From contig CAIQQB010000032.1 of NCBI GenBank assembly GCA_903873805.1, positions 1-64,000 on the forward strand: DNA of 64,000 nucleotides. The letters run 5' to 3'. This DNA is from an uncultured Opitutia bacterium. GTDB taxonomy: Bacteria; Verrucomicrobiota; Verrucomicrobiia; Opitutales; Opitutaceae. This document shows positions 7,918 through 17,371 of this stretch, one piece after another. The translations under genes and the position numbers were made by a program. The notes under the pieces were generated by a model. That model searched no databases, was not told the origin of the DNA, and worked only from the letters and a program-made list of their open reading frames with translations. Position 1 is the stretch's first letter. Each line of letters opens with the position of its first letter.

Positions 7918-9936
7918 ATGAAAATCCCCCGCCCCTTCCCGCTGCTCGCCGCCACGCTGGCCCTCCTGGCCGGCGCAGCCCCTGCTTTCGCGGCCGCGTC
8001 CGCGCCGGTCACCGTGACCGAGACCGAAGCCACGTTCACCCTCGACAACGGCGTCGTCCGCGCCCTCGTCGCCAAGAATTCCGGCGACCTGATTTCCCTC
8101 CGTTACAAGGGGCAGGAAATGTTCGCCACCACGATGGGTAACGACGGCCAGCCCGACCTGAAGAGCGACCCACCGGGCGACCCGGGCCGAGGCCGCGGGA
8201 TGACTGACCACATGTACGGCTTCTGGTCGCATGACACCGTCGCTCCGCGCGTCGTGGCGAAGATCACCATCGATCCCGCGGCCAACGGCGGCGCCCGGGG
8301 TGAAGTTTCCGTCAAGGGCTTCGCCGATGGCACCAAGCTGGGCCACGGCCCCGGCGCGCCCCGCGACGGCGAGTTCGCCGCGGACATCGAGATTCGCTAC
8401 ACCCTCGGCCGGGGCGATTCGGGCGTCTACACCTACTGCACCTTCGAGCACAAGCCGGAGTATCCCAACACCACCCTCGGCGAGGCGCGGTTTTGCGTTA
8501 AGCTCAACAGCTTCTTCGACTGGATGCTCGTGGATGAACACCACCACATGCCGTATCCCAAGGAGCTGGAGGCGAATGGTGACGACAAATACAACTACAC
8601 CACCGACCAGTTCGAGCACCGCGCGTTCGGCTGGGCCAGCTCGGAAAAGAAAGTCGGCTGCTTCTTCATCAACGCCTCGACCGAGTACCTCAGCGGCGGC
8701 CCGACCAAGGTCGAATTTCTCACCCACCGCGACACCTCGCGGCCGCTCTATGCGCCGTGCATCCTGAATTACTGGCGCAGCAGCCACTACGGCGGCAGCT
8801 CGGTGGACGTCGCGCAGGGCGAGGCGTGGACGAAGGTCGTGGGTCCGTTTCTCATCTACTGCAACGAGGGCGGCGATCCCGAGACGCTGTGGCAGGATGC
8901 GCTCGCCGAGGTCGGCCGCCAGAGCGCGAACTGGCCCTACGCCTGGGTCAACGGCGTCGATTATCCGCACCGGGAACAGCGCGCCACCGTGTCGGGCCGA
9001 CTCGTGCTGACCGACCCGCTGATGCCCGCCGCCACCATGTCCAACGTGCGCGTCGGCCTCGCGTATCCGGATTACCATGTCACGACGAACCGCCCCGCGG
9101 CCGGCAACACCCCGGCCGACATCACCTGGATGACCGATGCCAAGCACTACGAGTTCTGGATGCGCGGCGACGACCAGGGCCATTTCACCATCACCAATGT
9201 CAACCCCGGCAAGTACACGCTCCACGCCATCGCGGACGGCGTGCTGGGCGAATACGCCCGCGCCGATATCACGGTCGCCGCCGGCCAGACGCTCGATCTC
9301 GGCGCCCTCACCTGGACGCCGGTCCGCCGCGGGCGGCAGCTCTGGGACATCGGCATTCCGAACCGCAACGGCTCGGAATTCCTCAAGGGCGACGACTATT
9401 TCCACGACGGCATGGGCCTCGTCTACCGCGACCTCTTTCCGAACGACGTGAACTTCGTCATCGGGAAAAGCGACTTCCGCAAGGACTGGTTTTTCCAGCA
9501 CGTGTCGCATGTCGAGGACGCCAACGCCGCGCCGAACAGCATCATGGGCGGCGGTGGGGCCCGCGGGCGGGCCACGCCGTGGACCATCACCTTTGCGCTG
9601 CCCGCCGCGGCGCACGGCACCGCGACCCTCCGGGTGGCCACCGCGGGGGGCACAGTCAGCGGGGGCGGCGTCGCCGTCGCCGTCAACGGCCAGCCCGTCG
9701 GCGCGATCCGTGTGCCCGGCGACTCCACCATCAGCCGCAACGCCGTGCAGGGCCTGTGGTATGAGCGCGAGGTTCCGTTTGACGCCTCGCTGCTGAAGGC
9801 CGGCGCCAATGTCGTCACCCTCACGGTTCCCGCCGGCGCCCTTACCAACGGCATCATTTACGACTACCTGCGGCTCGAGCTCGACGAGTCGGCCCCCGCA
9901 CCCGCCAACGTCTCCGCCGGACCGTCCGCCAACTAA
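7918..9936 (+). CDS. rhamnogalacturonan lyase-like PL4 protein, copy 2
   Basis: This is a tandem paralogue of the preceding gene, 672 residues, with signal MKIPRPFPLLAATLALLAGAAPAFA. The same three-part PL4 layout is visible: catalytic start FTLDNGVVRALVAK and RYKGQEMFATTM, middle FnIII-like domain with GHFTITNVNPGKYTLHAIAD, and C-terminal domain with RQLWDIGIPNRNGSEFLKGD and DVNFVIGKSDFRKDWFFQHV. It has only a short GGGGARGRA turn where copy 1 carries about 75 low-complexity residues. Close spacing and shared orientation suggest one transcript with the esterase-like gene. It ends 25 bp from the convergent gene at 9962. Confidence 0.85.
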   Translation: MKIPRPFPLLAATLALLAGAAPAFAAASAPVTVTETEATFTLDNGVVRALVAKNSGDLISLRYKGQEMFATTMGNDGQPDLKSDPPGDPGRGRGMTDHMYGFWSHDTVAPRVVAKITIDPAANGGARGEVSVKGFADGTKLGHGPGAPRDGEFAADIEIRYTLGRGDSGVYTYCTFEHKPEYPNTTLGEARFCVKLNSFFDWMLVDEHHHMPYPKELEANGDDKYNYTTDQFEHRAFGWASSEKKVGCFFINASTEYLSGGPTKVEFLTHRDTSRPLYAPCILNYWRSSHYGGSSVDVAQGEAWTKVVGPFLIYCNEGGDPETLWQDALAEVGRQSANWPYAWVNGVDYPHREQRATVSGRLVLTDPLMPAATMSNVRVGLAYPDYHVTTNRPAAGNTPADITWMTDAKHYEFWMRGDDQGHFTITNVNPGKYTLHAIADGVLGEYARADITVAAGQTLDLGALTWTPVRRGRQLWDIGIPNRNGSEFLKGDDYFHDGMGLVYRDLFPNDVNFVIGKSDFRKDWFFQHVSHVEDANAAPNSIMGGGGARGRATPWTITFALPAAAHGTATLRVATAGGTVSGGGVAVAVNGQPVGAIRVPGDSTISRNAVQGLWYEREVPFDASLLKAGANVVTLTVPAGALTNGIIYDYLRLELDESAPAPANVSAGPSAN

Positions 9937-9961
9937 CGCCCAACCTGATTCCGTTTCCCGG

Positions 9962-10870
9962 TCACCGCCCCGCCGCCGGAATCTCGGACTGGGGCAGCCC
10001 GATCGTCCCGCTCCAATCGAGGAAGGGCCGGTCGCTCTTCTCCTCCGCAATGGTCAGGCTGCCCGAGAGGTAATAGGTCGTCCCATCCTGCGGCACGACC
10101 CACGCGTTCTCCGTGCCGGCATCAATGATCAGCTTGTCCTCCGGCCGGAAGCCGAGCCCGGGGAAGCTGACCTGAAACCGGACGGTACCGCCAAAGGGCA
10201 GCGGGATCGGCTCCCAGGTTGGCGCGACGCCATCGTAGCCCCGGGCCGCCACCGCGAGCCGTTTGCCGCTCCGGTCGGTGACCTGCAACCGCAGCCGCTC
10301 CGGGGTGAAACGGATATTGATCTGCCCAACGACATCGGACACATTTTCAAACTCGAGCATGACCCGGCAGAACGACGGGTTGCCCTGCAGTGGCGGCAGG
10401 ACGGTGAGCCGGGCCCGCAGGCCCCGGACCGGTTGCGACCAGCCATCCGGCGCCGCCCGCAGCACAAAGCCCAAGGCCGGCGCCGGCACCGCGCCCGGCG
10501 GGGCGGAGGTCACCAGCTCAATCTTGGTGTGGGGGTTGACCGCATAGTCGCTGGTGAACCGGCTGCCAATCAGGTCCTCGGCCGCCGTGAGCGACAGACC
10601 AGACAGCTTGGTCTCGCCGATCAGGGGAAACTTGACGCTTCCGGTCGCGTCCACCTGGTAGTTTTTTTCCCCCTGCCCCCCCTCGTCATACAGCCGCACC
10701 GACAGCAGGTCGCCGGGGGCGATCAGATGCAAGGCGGCGGGACCGGCAGACGCGGTTGGTGCCGCGGGTGCGCCCTCGGCACCCGCAAGTCTCGCGTTAC
10801 TGAGCACGAAAAGGGACAGGACAATCGCGAGGCTGAAGCGAAGGGAGAGACCGGAGAATGCTTTGGGCAT
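9962..10870 (-). CDS. Wza-like polysaccharide-export-domain protein with unassigned C-terminus
   Basis: This is a predicted exported protein of 302 residues with signal-like start MPKAFSGLSLRFSLAIVLSLFVLSNARLAGA. Residues about 45-115 (IAPGDLLSVRLYDEGGQGEK, VKFPLIGETKLSGLS) match the N-terminal polysaccharide-export domain of Wza/KpsD-type outer-membrane translocons. The usual following SLBB repeats are not seen. The C-terminal 170 residues (FCRVMLEFENVSDVVGQINI, RSGKRLAVAARGYDGVAPTW) look like a separate beta-rich domain I cannot name. No glycosyltransferase or Wzc partner is adjacent, so a role in capsule export is only a possibility. Confidence 0.6.
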   Translation of the reverse strand: MPKAFSGLSLRFSLAIVLSLFVLSNARLAGAEGAPAAPTASAGPAALHLIAPGDLLSVRLYDEGGQGEKNYQVDATGSVKFPLIGETKLSGLSLTAAEDLIGSRFTSDYAVNPHTKIELVTSAPPGAVPAPALGFVLRAAPDGWSQPVRGLRARLTVLPPLQGNPSFCRVMLEFENVSDVVGQINIRFTPERLRLQVTDRSGKRLAVAARGYDGVAPTWEPIPLPFGGTVRFQVSFPGLGFRPEDKLIIDAGTENAWVVPQDGTTYYLSGSLTIAEEKSDRPFLDWSGTIGLPQSEIPAAGR

Positions 10871-11204
10871 GGTGCAACGAATCGATTTCGACCGCTACGA
10901 CAAGTATCCTGTGTGCTGGTTTCACGCCAAATGGGATGTTATTCGTTTGGCCGCGCGCACCGGCCGGCAAGTGACCGGTTTTTTCGTTGCAAGGCGGAAC
11001 GCCAAACCCGGCCGCTATTCCCCGGTGATCTGGGTTAGAAACCCAAGGCACCGGGGTCAGCGACCCCGGCTGCAGATTCTGAAGCCCAGGCCATGCCTAC
11101 GGTGCGGCCGAAAGAAGCTCGCCAATCCCGACGCGTTGCCCCAGTTTTGGGTCGCTGCCAGGCGGGTCAACTGCCGCTCCGGCCGCCCCATTCCACACCT
11201 CCGC
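10871..11204. other. divergent intergenic region with REP-like hairpin at 11051-11073
   Basis: The 334-bp gap separates the divergent genes at 10870 and 11205. It holds one GACCCCGG/CCGGGGTC hairpin (11051-11069, loop AGC) flanked on the right by CTGC, a one-base variant of the CTAC flank. Promoters for both directions must lie here, but I could not assign convincing -35/-10 boxes. An open frame reading into the plus-strand gene through this gap crosses the hairpin and is not credible as coding. Confidence 0.5.
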
Positions 11205-11915
11205 ATGGCTACCAACAAAAAAATTGAGCGCGCCCTTCGCGGCCCCGGACTCTTTGAAATTATTTTCGGGGTCATCCTGAGTGTCGCTCTCGGGATCCTG
11301 CTGGGTGCCGTCCATCTGGCCCTGAAACCAGTCGTGATTGTGAAGGAGAAGGAATTGCCCAAGGACGCGGCGGACAACTCGATCTACCGTCCGGTCTATT
11401 ATGTGGAGGGCTCGACGGATGTCGCCAAGAGCCAGCAGTGGAAGCGCAAGCAGCAGATTCTGATCGAGGGTCAGGCCGGAGAGATCAGCCTGACGGAAGA
11501 GGAGATCAACGCGTTTCTCGCCGCCAGCATTCGCGTGCCCGCGGCCCCGCTTCCGGCCGCCCCCGCCGCCGGCAAACCCGCCGCTCCGGTTCCGCCGGCT
11601 CCGCGGGTCAACGTTCGCATCAGCGACAGTGTGTTTCAGTTTTCGATGCCGACCACGACCAGTCTGCTTGGCCTCGATCTGCCTTTGTTTCTGCAGCTGC
11701 GCGGGGGCTTTGTGCACGGGGCGGAGGGATTCACCTTTGATCCGGCGGAGTTCTACATCGGGTCCCTGCCGATCCATCGGGTTCCCGGTCTAGCCGGTTG
11801 GCTGATCAAGCGGATGGTGGCGGCCCAGCCCCCACCACAGGAGCTGGCGGCCTCCTGGCGGAAGGTCACGAATGTGGCGTTGGATGGAAACACGCTCAAG
11901 CTGACGTTGCCGTGA
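11205..11915 (+). CDS. single-span membrane protein of unknown function
   Basis: A 236-residue protein with one N-terminal membrane span (IIFGVILSVALGILLGAVHLAL, about 17-38) and a predicted extracytoplasmic body. It contains an acidic helix (ISLTEEEINAFLAASI) and an Ala/Pro-rich hinge (APLPAAPAAGKPAAPVPPAP). A C-terminal beta-rich region reads VRISDSVFQFSMPTT and FYIGSLPIHRVPGLAGWLIKR. I do not recognise the family. The stop overlaps the start of the next gene by 3 bases (GTGA), so the two are probably translationally coupled. The ATG at 11205 was chosen because upstream codons lie in the repeat-containing intergenic DNA. Confidence 0.65.
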   Translation: MATNKKIERALRGPGLFEIIFGVILSVALGILLGAVHLALKPVVIVKEKELPKDAADNSIYRPVYYVEGSTDVAKSQQWKRKQQILIEGQAGEISLTEEEINAFLAASIRVPAAPLPAAPAAGKPAAPVPPAPRVNVRISDSVFQFSMPTTTSLLGLDLPLFLQLRGGFVHGAEGFTFDPAEFYIGSLPIHRVPGLAGWLIKRMVAAQPPPQELAASWRKVTNVALDGNTLKLTLP

Positions 11916-13189
11916 AACGTGGTGCGGTCCGACGTCGGTGGCTGTTGCCGGTCCTCGGGCTGATCTGCGCCGGGTGGCTGTCGGGTGAAACGGCACCGCC
12001 CAGTCCCGTTCCGGGTGTGCTGGCGGCGGTTTCCGATCCGGCGAAACCACCGGCCGCCGAAGCGGGCAAACTGCTTCCGGAGCCGCATATATTGGAGACC
12101 GCCCCGGGACAATTCCGGATTGTGGCGATGGAGGCGGACGCGGTGCACGATACCCTGCTCACCGCCGAGGCGGTCTGGGCCACATTGTCCGCTCCGCTGG
12201 CTCTGCCCGAACGTTTTTCCACCCCGGTGACCGTGCAGGTGGTGGCGGCCGACCGCTGGGCCGGTCCGGTGCTGTTTCGCACTTTTATTGATCCGGAAGG
12301 TCAGGTAAGCGTCCAGGTGCGCTGGTCCCCAGTGATGTCGAAGTCCGGCCAGTTGCGCCGGGCGCTGGTGCAGGCGCTGCTGTTTCGCCGCGCGGTGGCG
12401 TGGCATGGGGCGAGCCCGAAGCTCCGGGTGCCGCTCTGGCTGGAGCAGGGGTGCGGGGCGTTGAGCCTGACGCGCGAGCAGCCGGCGATGCTCGATGCCT
12501 GGCAGCAGGAGTCGGCCCGGGTGGCGCCGCTGCCGCTGGCGGTGCTGCTGGGCGGAGGCGGGCCCGCGCCCGAGGATCGCCGCCGGGAGTTGTCCGCCCT
12601 CTGGCTGGTGATGCACCTGCAGGCCGAGTCGGGGACCGACCCGCGCTGGCTGACGCTGGTGCACGGCGTGCTGGGCGGGGAGGATTCGCTGCCGGCGCTG
12701 CAACGCTGTTATGGCGCTTTGTTCCAGGATGACGCCGCGCGGGAGCTGTGGTGGGACGTGGGCTGGTATTATCAGCGGCAGTTCAACGTCCCGCCGATGC
12801 AGCCCGCCCCGGAGGCCCGGCAGTGGCTCATCGAACGCGCCCGCTGGCTGGGCTGGCGCGGCGGCGCGGAGGTGGTGCTGACGCCGCTGGAGATCATCCA
12901 AAACCGCAATGTGCCGTGGGTGGAAAAGGAACTGGCGGCGCGCCTGTCGCAGATCAGGACGCGCGATAAGACGATGCATCCTTACTATTACAACGCCATG
13001 GTTTCACTTGGGAGTGCGTACGAGGAAGCGGCGAAAAATGGCAACACGCGGGTTTACAACCAGTATCTGGCCGACTTCAAACGGGACCTGGCGGACGGTC
13101 TCGAACTGGAACAGGCGACGGACAAGGCGCTGGACGCGGCGGAGGCGGCGCTGGCGAAGGGAGCGGTCGCCCCCGCGGCCAAACCGTAG
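11912..13189 (+). CDS. exported protein of unknown function, coupled to upstream gene
   Basis: This 425-residue protein uses a GTG start overlapping the preceding stop (GTGA). The N-terminus KRGAVRRRWLLPVLGLICAGWLSGE is a signal peptide or anchor. The body is Trp-rich and mostly helical (WLIERARWLGWRGGAEVVL, WWDVGWYYQRQF). It includes ALVQALLFRRAVAW followed by PLWLEQGCGALSL, which superficially recalls the HExxH region of gluzincin peptidases but lacks the HExxH residues. The C-terminus is a helical tail (DLADGLELEQATDKALDAAE). Family unknown. The overlap implies it works with the membrane protein upstream. Confidence 0.6.
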   Translation: MKRGAVRRRWLLPVLGLICAGWLSGETAPPSPVPGVLAAVSDPAKPPAAEAGKLLPEPHILETAPGQFRIVAMEADAVHDTLLTAEAVWATLSAPLALPERFSTPVTVQVVAADRWAGPVLFRTFIDPEGQVSVQVRWSPVMSKSGQLRRALVQALLFRRAVAWHGASPKLRVPLWLEQGCGALSLTREQPAMLDAWQQESARVAPLPLAVLLGGGGPAPEDRRRELSALWLVMHLQAESGTDPRWLTLVHGVLGGEDSLPALQRCYGALFQDDAARELWWDVGWYYQRQFNVPPMQPAPEARQWLIERARWLGWRGGAEVVLTPLEIIQNRNVPWVEKELAARLSQIRTRDKTMHPYYYNAMVSLGSAYEEAAKNGNTRVYNQYLADFKRDLADGLELEQATDKALDAAEAALAKGAVAPAAKP

Positions 13190-13261
13190 CGTGCGGCGTG
13201 GTCAACTCGAGGTGGACCGCTCTACCAGCGGAGCGTTAAACAGAAGCTCGGATCACTGTCG

Positions 13262-13323
13262 CCGGGGCCGTTGACCCCGGTGTTTGAGATGGAAATCCAA
13301 GGCCCCGGGGTCAGCGACCCCGG
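13262..13323. repeat. two REP-like CCGGGG hairpins
   Basis: The first hairpin (13262-13280) is an imperfect CCGGGGCC...GACCCCGG; the second (13305-13323) is the perfect CCGGGGTC/GACCCCGG with loop AGC. They fill the gap between two convergent genes, a common REP position, and could also help end transcription on either strand. Confidence 0.7.
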
Positions 13324-13372
13324 CTCCAGCGCTACAAGCTACGGAAATTCGTACTCCATTCTGCAAGAAATC

Positions 13373-14725
13373 TCAGAGCTTCTCTTCTCCTGCCGCTTTT
13401 CTGATACGCGCTTGCATTGATTCAGACATGCTCGACCAGCCCCAGACGCCGGAAAGGCAGCGACGAAATTTACGATCCCGCTTTGCTTGTGCTTCGACTC
13501 GTTCGATAAAAAGCGCTCCATGCCCACACAGTAAGTCTTCAAGCGGGCCGGCCGCGACATCGCCTAACAACCGATCATCGGACGAAAGCTCCACCAGCCG
13601 CAGAATAATCGGCCAGACCAATTCCGGATCAGAGCAAAGTCCGCAAAGTTGCATCACACGCTGGATGGCCCAGTTCTCGCCGTTCTCTTGGAGCTGCTGC
13701 TCAATCCAGGTCGCCGCCAAATCCTCGGGCCTGCAATTCTCCGCTTCTTTGATGTGGGAAAGCCCGCGGTGCGGGTCTTCGCCATCGAAGCCAAATGTCA
13801 ATAGCACCAGCGCATCCTCGGCCACCGTCGGGACGAAATTGCCCGAGTAGGGAATCAAGACGTTGTCACCGCGCTTCAGTTCTCCGCAGGCTGACGTGAG
13901 CCGGCCTGCCACGACACTCAGAATACAGGGACCTTCGCCCGCGACAAAGTCCATCGTTTTTCCCGCTGCAACAAAGACGCGACAGATTTGGAACTCGCGC
14001 GCATAAGCCAGCACACCAAACTTACCCTTTGCCTTGACCTCGACGGGCGGCGGCTCGTCCCAGAGGATCGAGCGCAGCGACTCAGCCACATGGAGCTGGC
14101 GTGGTTTGCCGTCCAGCCCCACCCGGCCCCAGTCATGGACCCGGTAGGTCGTGTCGGAGTTCTGCTGGATTTCCAGGATGAGATTGCCGCCGTCGATCGC
14201 GTGGACCTGGCCGCTGCGCACCAGCACCGAGTCACCGGCGGCCACCGGGAAACGGTTCACGCACTCCTCGAGTTTACCCTCGGCGATGGCGCGCTCAAAT
14301 TTTTCCTGCGTCACCCCGGGCCGCAGGCCGACGATCAGGTGCGCGCCGGGCTCGGCGGCGGCGATGAACCAGTTCTCCGTCTTCGGCTCGCCGCCGAGCG
14401 ATGCCGCCACCGCGGCGGGCGGATGCACCTGCAGGCTCAGCCGCTCGCGGCAGTCGAGCCATTTGACCAAAATCGGAAACGGTTTGTCCGCGGGCCAGCG
14501 CGGACCCATCACGGCGGCCGAGTGGCGTTGAAGCACCTCGCGCAAGGTGAGCCCGTCATAGGTGCCGCCGACCACCACCGATTGCGCCTCGGGCCGGTCG
14601 ACGATTTCCCAGCTCTCGCCGATGGGACGTTCGGGCGGCAGGGTGCGGCCGAGGGCGGTTTCCAGGGCGCGCCCGCCCCAGACGCGGTCCTGGTAGAGCG
14701 GTTTGAGCCGGAGAAATTCGTCCAT
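13373..14725 (-). CDS. manA: type I mannose-6-phosphate isomerase with extra C-terminal domain
   Basis: Phosphomannose isomerase interconverts fructose-6-phosphate and mannose-6-phosphate. Residues 1-325 match the zinc enzyme: start MDEFLRLKPLYQDRVWGG, metal ligands Gln99 and His101 in LSLQVHP, Glu117 in KTENW, His175 in GQVHAIDGG. About 120 residues follow (333-450), with DPELVWPIILRLVELSSDD, AAGPLEDLLCGHGALFIERV and RRCLSGVWGWSSMS. This resembles a small helical domain usually found as its own protein (DUF6869-like, from memory). The part coding it looks less GC-rich than the rest of the gene (about 52% in the 60 bases 13381-13440). ATG 14725 was chosen because upstream codons lack family similarity. 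The fusion is supported by one uninterrupted frame. Confidence 0.85.
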   Translation of the reverse strand: MDEFLRLKPLYQDRVWGGRALETALGRTLPPERPIGESWEIVDRPEAQSVVVGGTYDGLTLREVLQRHSAAVMGPRWPADKPFPILVKWLDCRERLSLQVHPPAAVAASLGGEPKTENWFIAAAEPGAHLIVGLRPGVTQEKFERAIAEGKLEECVNRFPVAAGDSVLVRSGQVHAIDGGNLILEIQQNSDTTYRVHDWGRVGLDGKPRQLHVAESLRSILWDEPPPVEVKAKGKFGVLAYAREFQICRVFVAAGKTMDFVAGEGPCILSVVAGRLTSACGELKRGDNVLIPYSGNFVPTVAEDALVLLTFGFDGEDPHRGLSHIKEAENCRPEDLAATWIEQQLQENGENWAIQRVMQLCGLCSDPELVWPIILRLVELSSDDRLLGDVAAGPLEDLLCGHGALFIERVEAQAKRDRKFRRCLSGVWGWSSMSESMQARIRKAAGEEKL

Positions 14726-14840
14726 CGCGGTGCGGAGTTGGAAAAAAGGGGCCGCAGTTCGGGCGGGCCGGGGAATAATGCGTTTGACCGAGGCGGGCGT
14801 TGCCGTGAAATGCGGCAGGCTCATCCGGTGGCCACATTCC

Positions 14841-17261
14841 ATGCCCAAGCCCGCGAGTTCAAACCCAAACAACGAGCCCTCCTTCGATGCTCCCCGCTAC
14901 CGCCCGAACTGGCTGGCCGCCCTGATCAGCGGCCTGCTGGGCCTCTGGCTCACGGTGGCGATGTTTGACTATGACCCGTTGCAGGTCGGCTACTTCACCC
15001 AGAACACCACCAACGCCGTCCTGCGGAACTTCATGGGCGAATTCGGCACCGACTGCGCCCGGATGGCCTTCATCTGGTTCGGCGGAATGGCCTGGCTGCT
15101 GCCCTGTTTCTGCGGCCGGGTCTTCTGGATCGCGCTGCGCGGGACGCGCCGGCTGACGGGCGCGCGGGTCGCGGCGATGGTGCTGACACTCTGCGCCGGC
15201 TGCGGACTCGCCGCCATGGTGAAGCTGGACAGCCTGAACGGCAGTCAGTGGTTTCCGGCGGGAAGGCTCGGCGGCGTCATGGGCAAGTGGATCTACGACG
15301 ACATGTTCGCCGACACCCTCGGCCTGTTCGGCACCGCCACGCTGCTGCTGAGCATTTATGTGGTCGGGCTGGCGTTCATCTTCACCAAGGACATCACCGC
15401 CACGCTGGAGAAACTGCTGCAGCATTTCCACGACTGGCGCGACGCCCGCGTCCGCAATCGGGCGGAACTCGCCGAGCTGCGGAAACAGCAGGCCGACGCC
15501 CCGGTGAAGAATGGACCCGGACCGGATGGCCTGTTTCCCGCCATTCCGGCGACCGCCGCGAAAGCCGCGGCCCCCACCCCGGCGCCGGTCAAAGCCGCAC
15601 CCCCGCCCGCCCCGCTGGTCCTCAAGGTCGAGAAAGCCGCCCCCAAGCCCTCGGCACCCGCCGAGCCCGGCAAGATCGAGCTCAACATCGTCAAGCCCGA
15701 GGAAACCAAGAAGTCCCGCGCCACCCTGACGCTCAGCACCGATGACAACTACCAGGCCCCGCCGCTTTCGCTGCTGAAGGAACAGTCGCGCCCCGCCACC
15801 GGCAACAGTGAAGAGGAGCACCGTTCCAACGCGGAAAACCTCCTGCGCATCCTCCGCGAGTTTGGCGTCGAGGTGACGCTCGGCGAAATCCACGTCGGCC
15901 CCGTCATCACCCGCTACGAGGTCGTCCCCGCCGCCGGCGTGCGCGTGGAAAAAATCGCCGGCCTCGACAAGAACATCGCCCTCGGCATGCGTGCGCAGTC
16001 CGTCCGCATTCTTGCCCCCATCCCGGGCAAGGCCGCCGTCGGCGTCGAGGTCCCCAACCAGCACGCCACCCCGGTCGGGCTGCGCGAGATCATCGAGAGC
16101 GAGGACTGGTCCGCCGCCCGCGCCGAGATTCCGATCGCCCTCGGCAAGGACGTCTCCGGCAAACCGCTCATCAGCGATCTCGCCAAGATGCCCCACCTGC
16201 TCATCGCCGGCGCCACCGGCTCGGGCAAATCCGTCTGCATCAACGCCATTGTCGCTTCCATCCTCTACTCGAAGAGCCCCAACGACCTCCGTCTCATCAT
16301 GGTGGACCCGAAGGTGGTCGAGTTGAAGATCTTCAACACGCTGCCGCACATGCTGATCCCGGTCGTGACCGAGCCAAAGAAGGTGCCGGCCGCGCTCAAG
16401 ATCCTGCTCAAGGAGATGGAGAACCGCTACCAGATTTTCGCGAAGTGTAATGTCCGCAACATCGTCGGCTTCAACTCGCGCAAGAAGGCCGGCAAGGCGC
16501 CGCCGCCGCCCGACCCCCAGGCCTCGCTCGCGGGCGTGGACCCGCTTGCGCTCGACGACGGCATCGAGATCCCGGATCGCCTGCCCTACATCGTCGCCAT
16601 CATCGACGAGCTGGCCGACCTGATGATGGTGGCGCCGGCCGAGATCGAGACCTGCATCGCCCGCCTTGCCCAGCTCGCCCGCGCCGCCGGCATCCACCTC
16701 ATCATCGCCACCCAGCGGCCGTCCGTGAACGTCATCACCGGCGTGATCAAGGCCAACCTGCCCTCCCGCATCGCCTTTCAGGTCGCCTCGCAGGTGGACT
16801 CGCGGACGATCCTCGACGGCAAGGGGGCCGACACGCTGATCGGCCGCGGCGACATGCTGTTCTCGCCCCCCGGCAGCTCGCGCCTCGTGCGCGCGCAGGG
16901 GGCCTTTGTCGCCGACGAGGAGATCATGGAGATCGTGGAATTTCTCAAACGCAACGGCCCGCCGAAATACGACCAGTCGGTGCAGCAGCAGATTGACCGC
17001 GCCGCGGCCGAGGACAACGAAGAGGACGGCGGCGGGTCCGGCGAGGAAGGAGACCTGGGTGACGAAGACAAGCTGTTCCAGCAGGCGCTCGACGTGCTCA
17101 AGTCGAGCAAGCGCGCCTCGACCTCGATGCTCCAGCGCCGCCTCTCCATCGGCTACAACCGCGCCGCCCGCATCATGGATTTGATGGAGGAACGAGGCAT
17201 CGTGGGCCCCGAAAACGGCTCCAGCCCCCGCGAGATCCTGAAGGACCTGGATTCGTTGTGA
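14841..17261 (+). CDS. ftsK: DNA translocase FtsK/SpoIIIE
   Basis: FtsK is a membrane-anchored hexameric ATPase that pumps chromosomal DNA through the closing septum. The 806-residue protein has four hydrophobic N-terminal spans (LAALISGLLGLWLTVAMF, MAFIWFGGMAWLLPCFCG, VAAMVLTLCAGCGLAAMV, LFGTATLLLSIYVVGLAFIF) and an Ala/Pro/Lys linker (about 205-330). The RecA-like motor has Walker A GATGSGKS at 457-464 and Walker B-like IVAIIDELADLMM. The C-terminal winged-helix gamma domain (LDVLKSSKRASTSMLQRRL, GIVGPENGSSPREIL) reads polar KOPS-type sequences. ATG 14841 begins MPKPASSNPNNEPSFD; earlier codons overlap the divergent manA start. A terminator-like hairpin follows at 17266. Confidence 0.95.
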   Translation: MPKPASSNPNNEPSFDAPRYRPNWLAALISGLLGLWLTVAMFDYDPLQVGYFTQNTTNAVLRNFMGEFGTDCARMAFIWFGGMAWLLPCFCGRVFWIALRGTRRLTGARVAAMVLTLCAGCGLAAMVKLDSLNGSQWFPAGRLGGVMGKWIYDDMFADTLGLFGTATLLLSIYVVGLAFIFTKDITATLEKLLQHFHDWRDARVRNRAELAELRKQQADAPVKNGPGPDGLFPAIPATAAKAAAPTPAPVKAAPPPAPLVLKVEKAAPKPSAPAEPGKIELNIVKPEETKKSRATLTLSTDDNYQAPPLSLLKEQSRPATGNSEEEHRSNAENLLRILREFGVEVTLGEIHVGPVITRYEVVPAAGVRVEKIAGLDKNIALGMRAQSVRILAPIPGKAAVGVEVPNQHATPVGLREIIESEDWSAARAEIPIALGKDVSGKPLISDLAKMPHLLIAGATGSGKSVCINAIVASILYSKSPNDLRLIMVDPKVVELKIFNTLPHMLIPVVTEPKKVPAALKILLKEMENRYQIFAKCNVRNIVGFNSRKKAGKAPPPPDPQASLAGVDPLALDDGIEIPDRLPYIVAIIDELADLMMVAPAEIETCIARLAQLARAAGIHLIIATQRPSVNVITGVIKANLPSRIAFQVASQVDSRTILDGKGADTLIGRGDMLFSPPGSSRLVRAQGAFVADEEIMEIVEFLKRNGPPKYDQSVQQQIDRAAAEDNEEDGGGSGEEGDLGDEDKLFQQALDVLKSSKRASTSMLQRRLSIGYNRAARIMDLMEERGIVGPENGSSPREILKDLDSL

Positions 17262-17265
17262 AGGG

Positions 17266-17326
17266 GGAAGCCAGGAAACCAGGATTTGAGCCACCTTGGA
17301 TTCCCCTTCCGGGTTTTCTGGCTTCC
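17266..17326 (+). terminator. hairpin downstream of ftsK
   Basis: Arms GGAAGCCAGGAAACC (17266-17280) and GGTTTTCTGGCTTCC (17312-17326) pair with one G-T wobble over a 31-base loop, followed by a pyrimidine-rich run ending in TTTT near 17340. The long loop makes it weaker than a classical terminator. Confidence 0.45.
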
Positions 17327-17371
17327 TTCTTAATCCTTTTCAATTTCCCCCAATTCTCCTAACTCCTCCTC

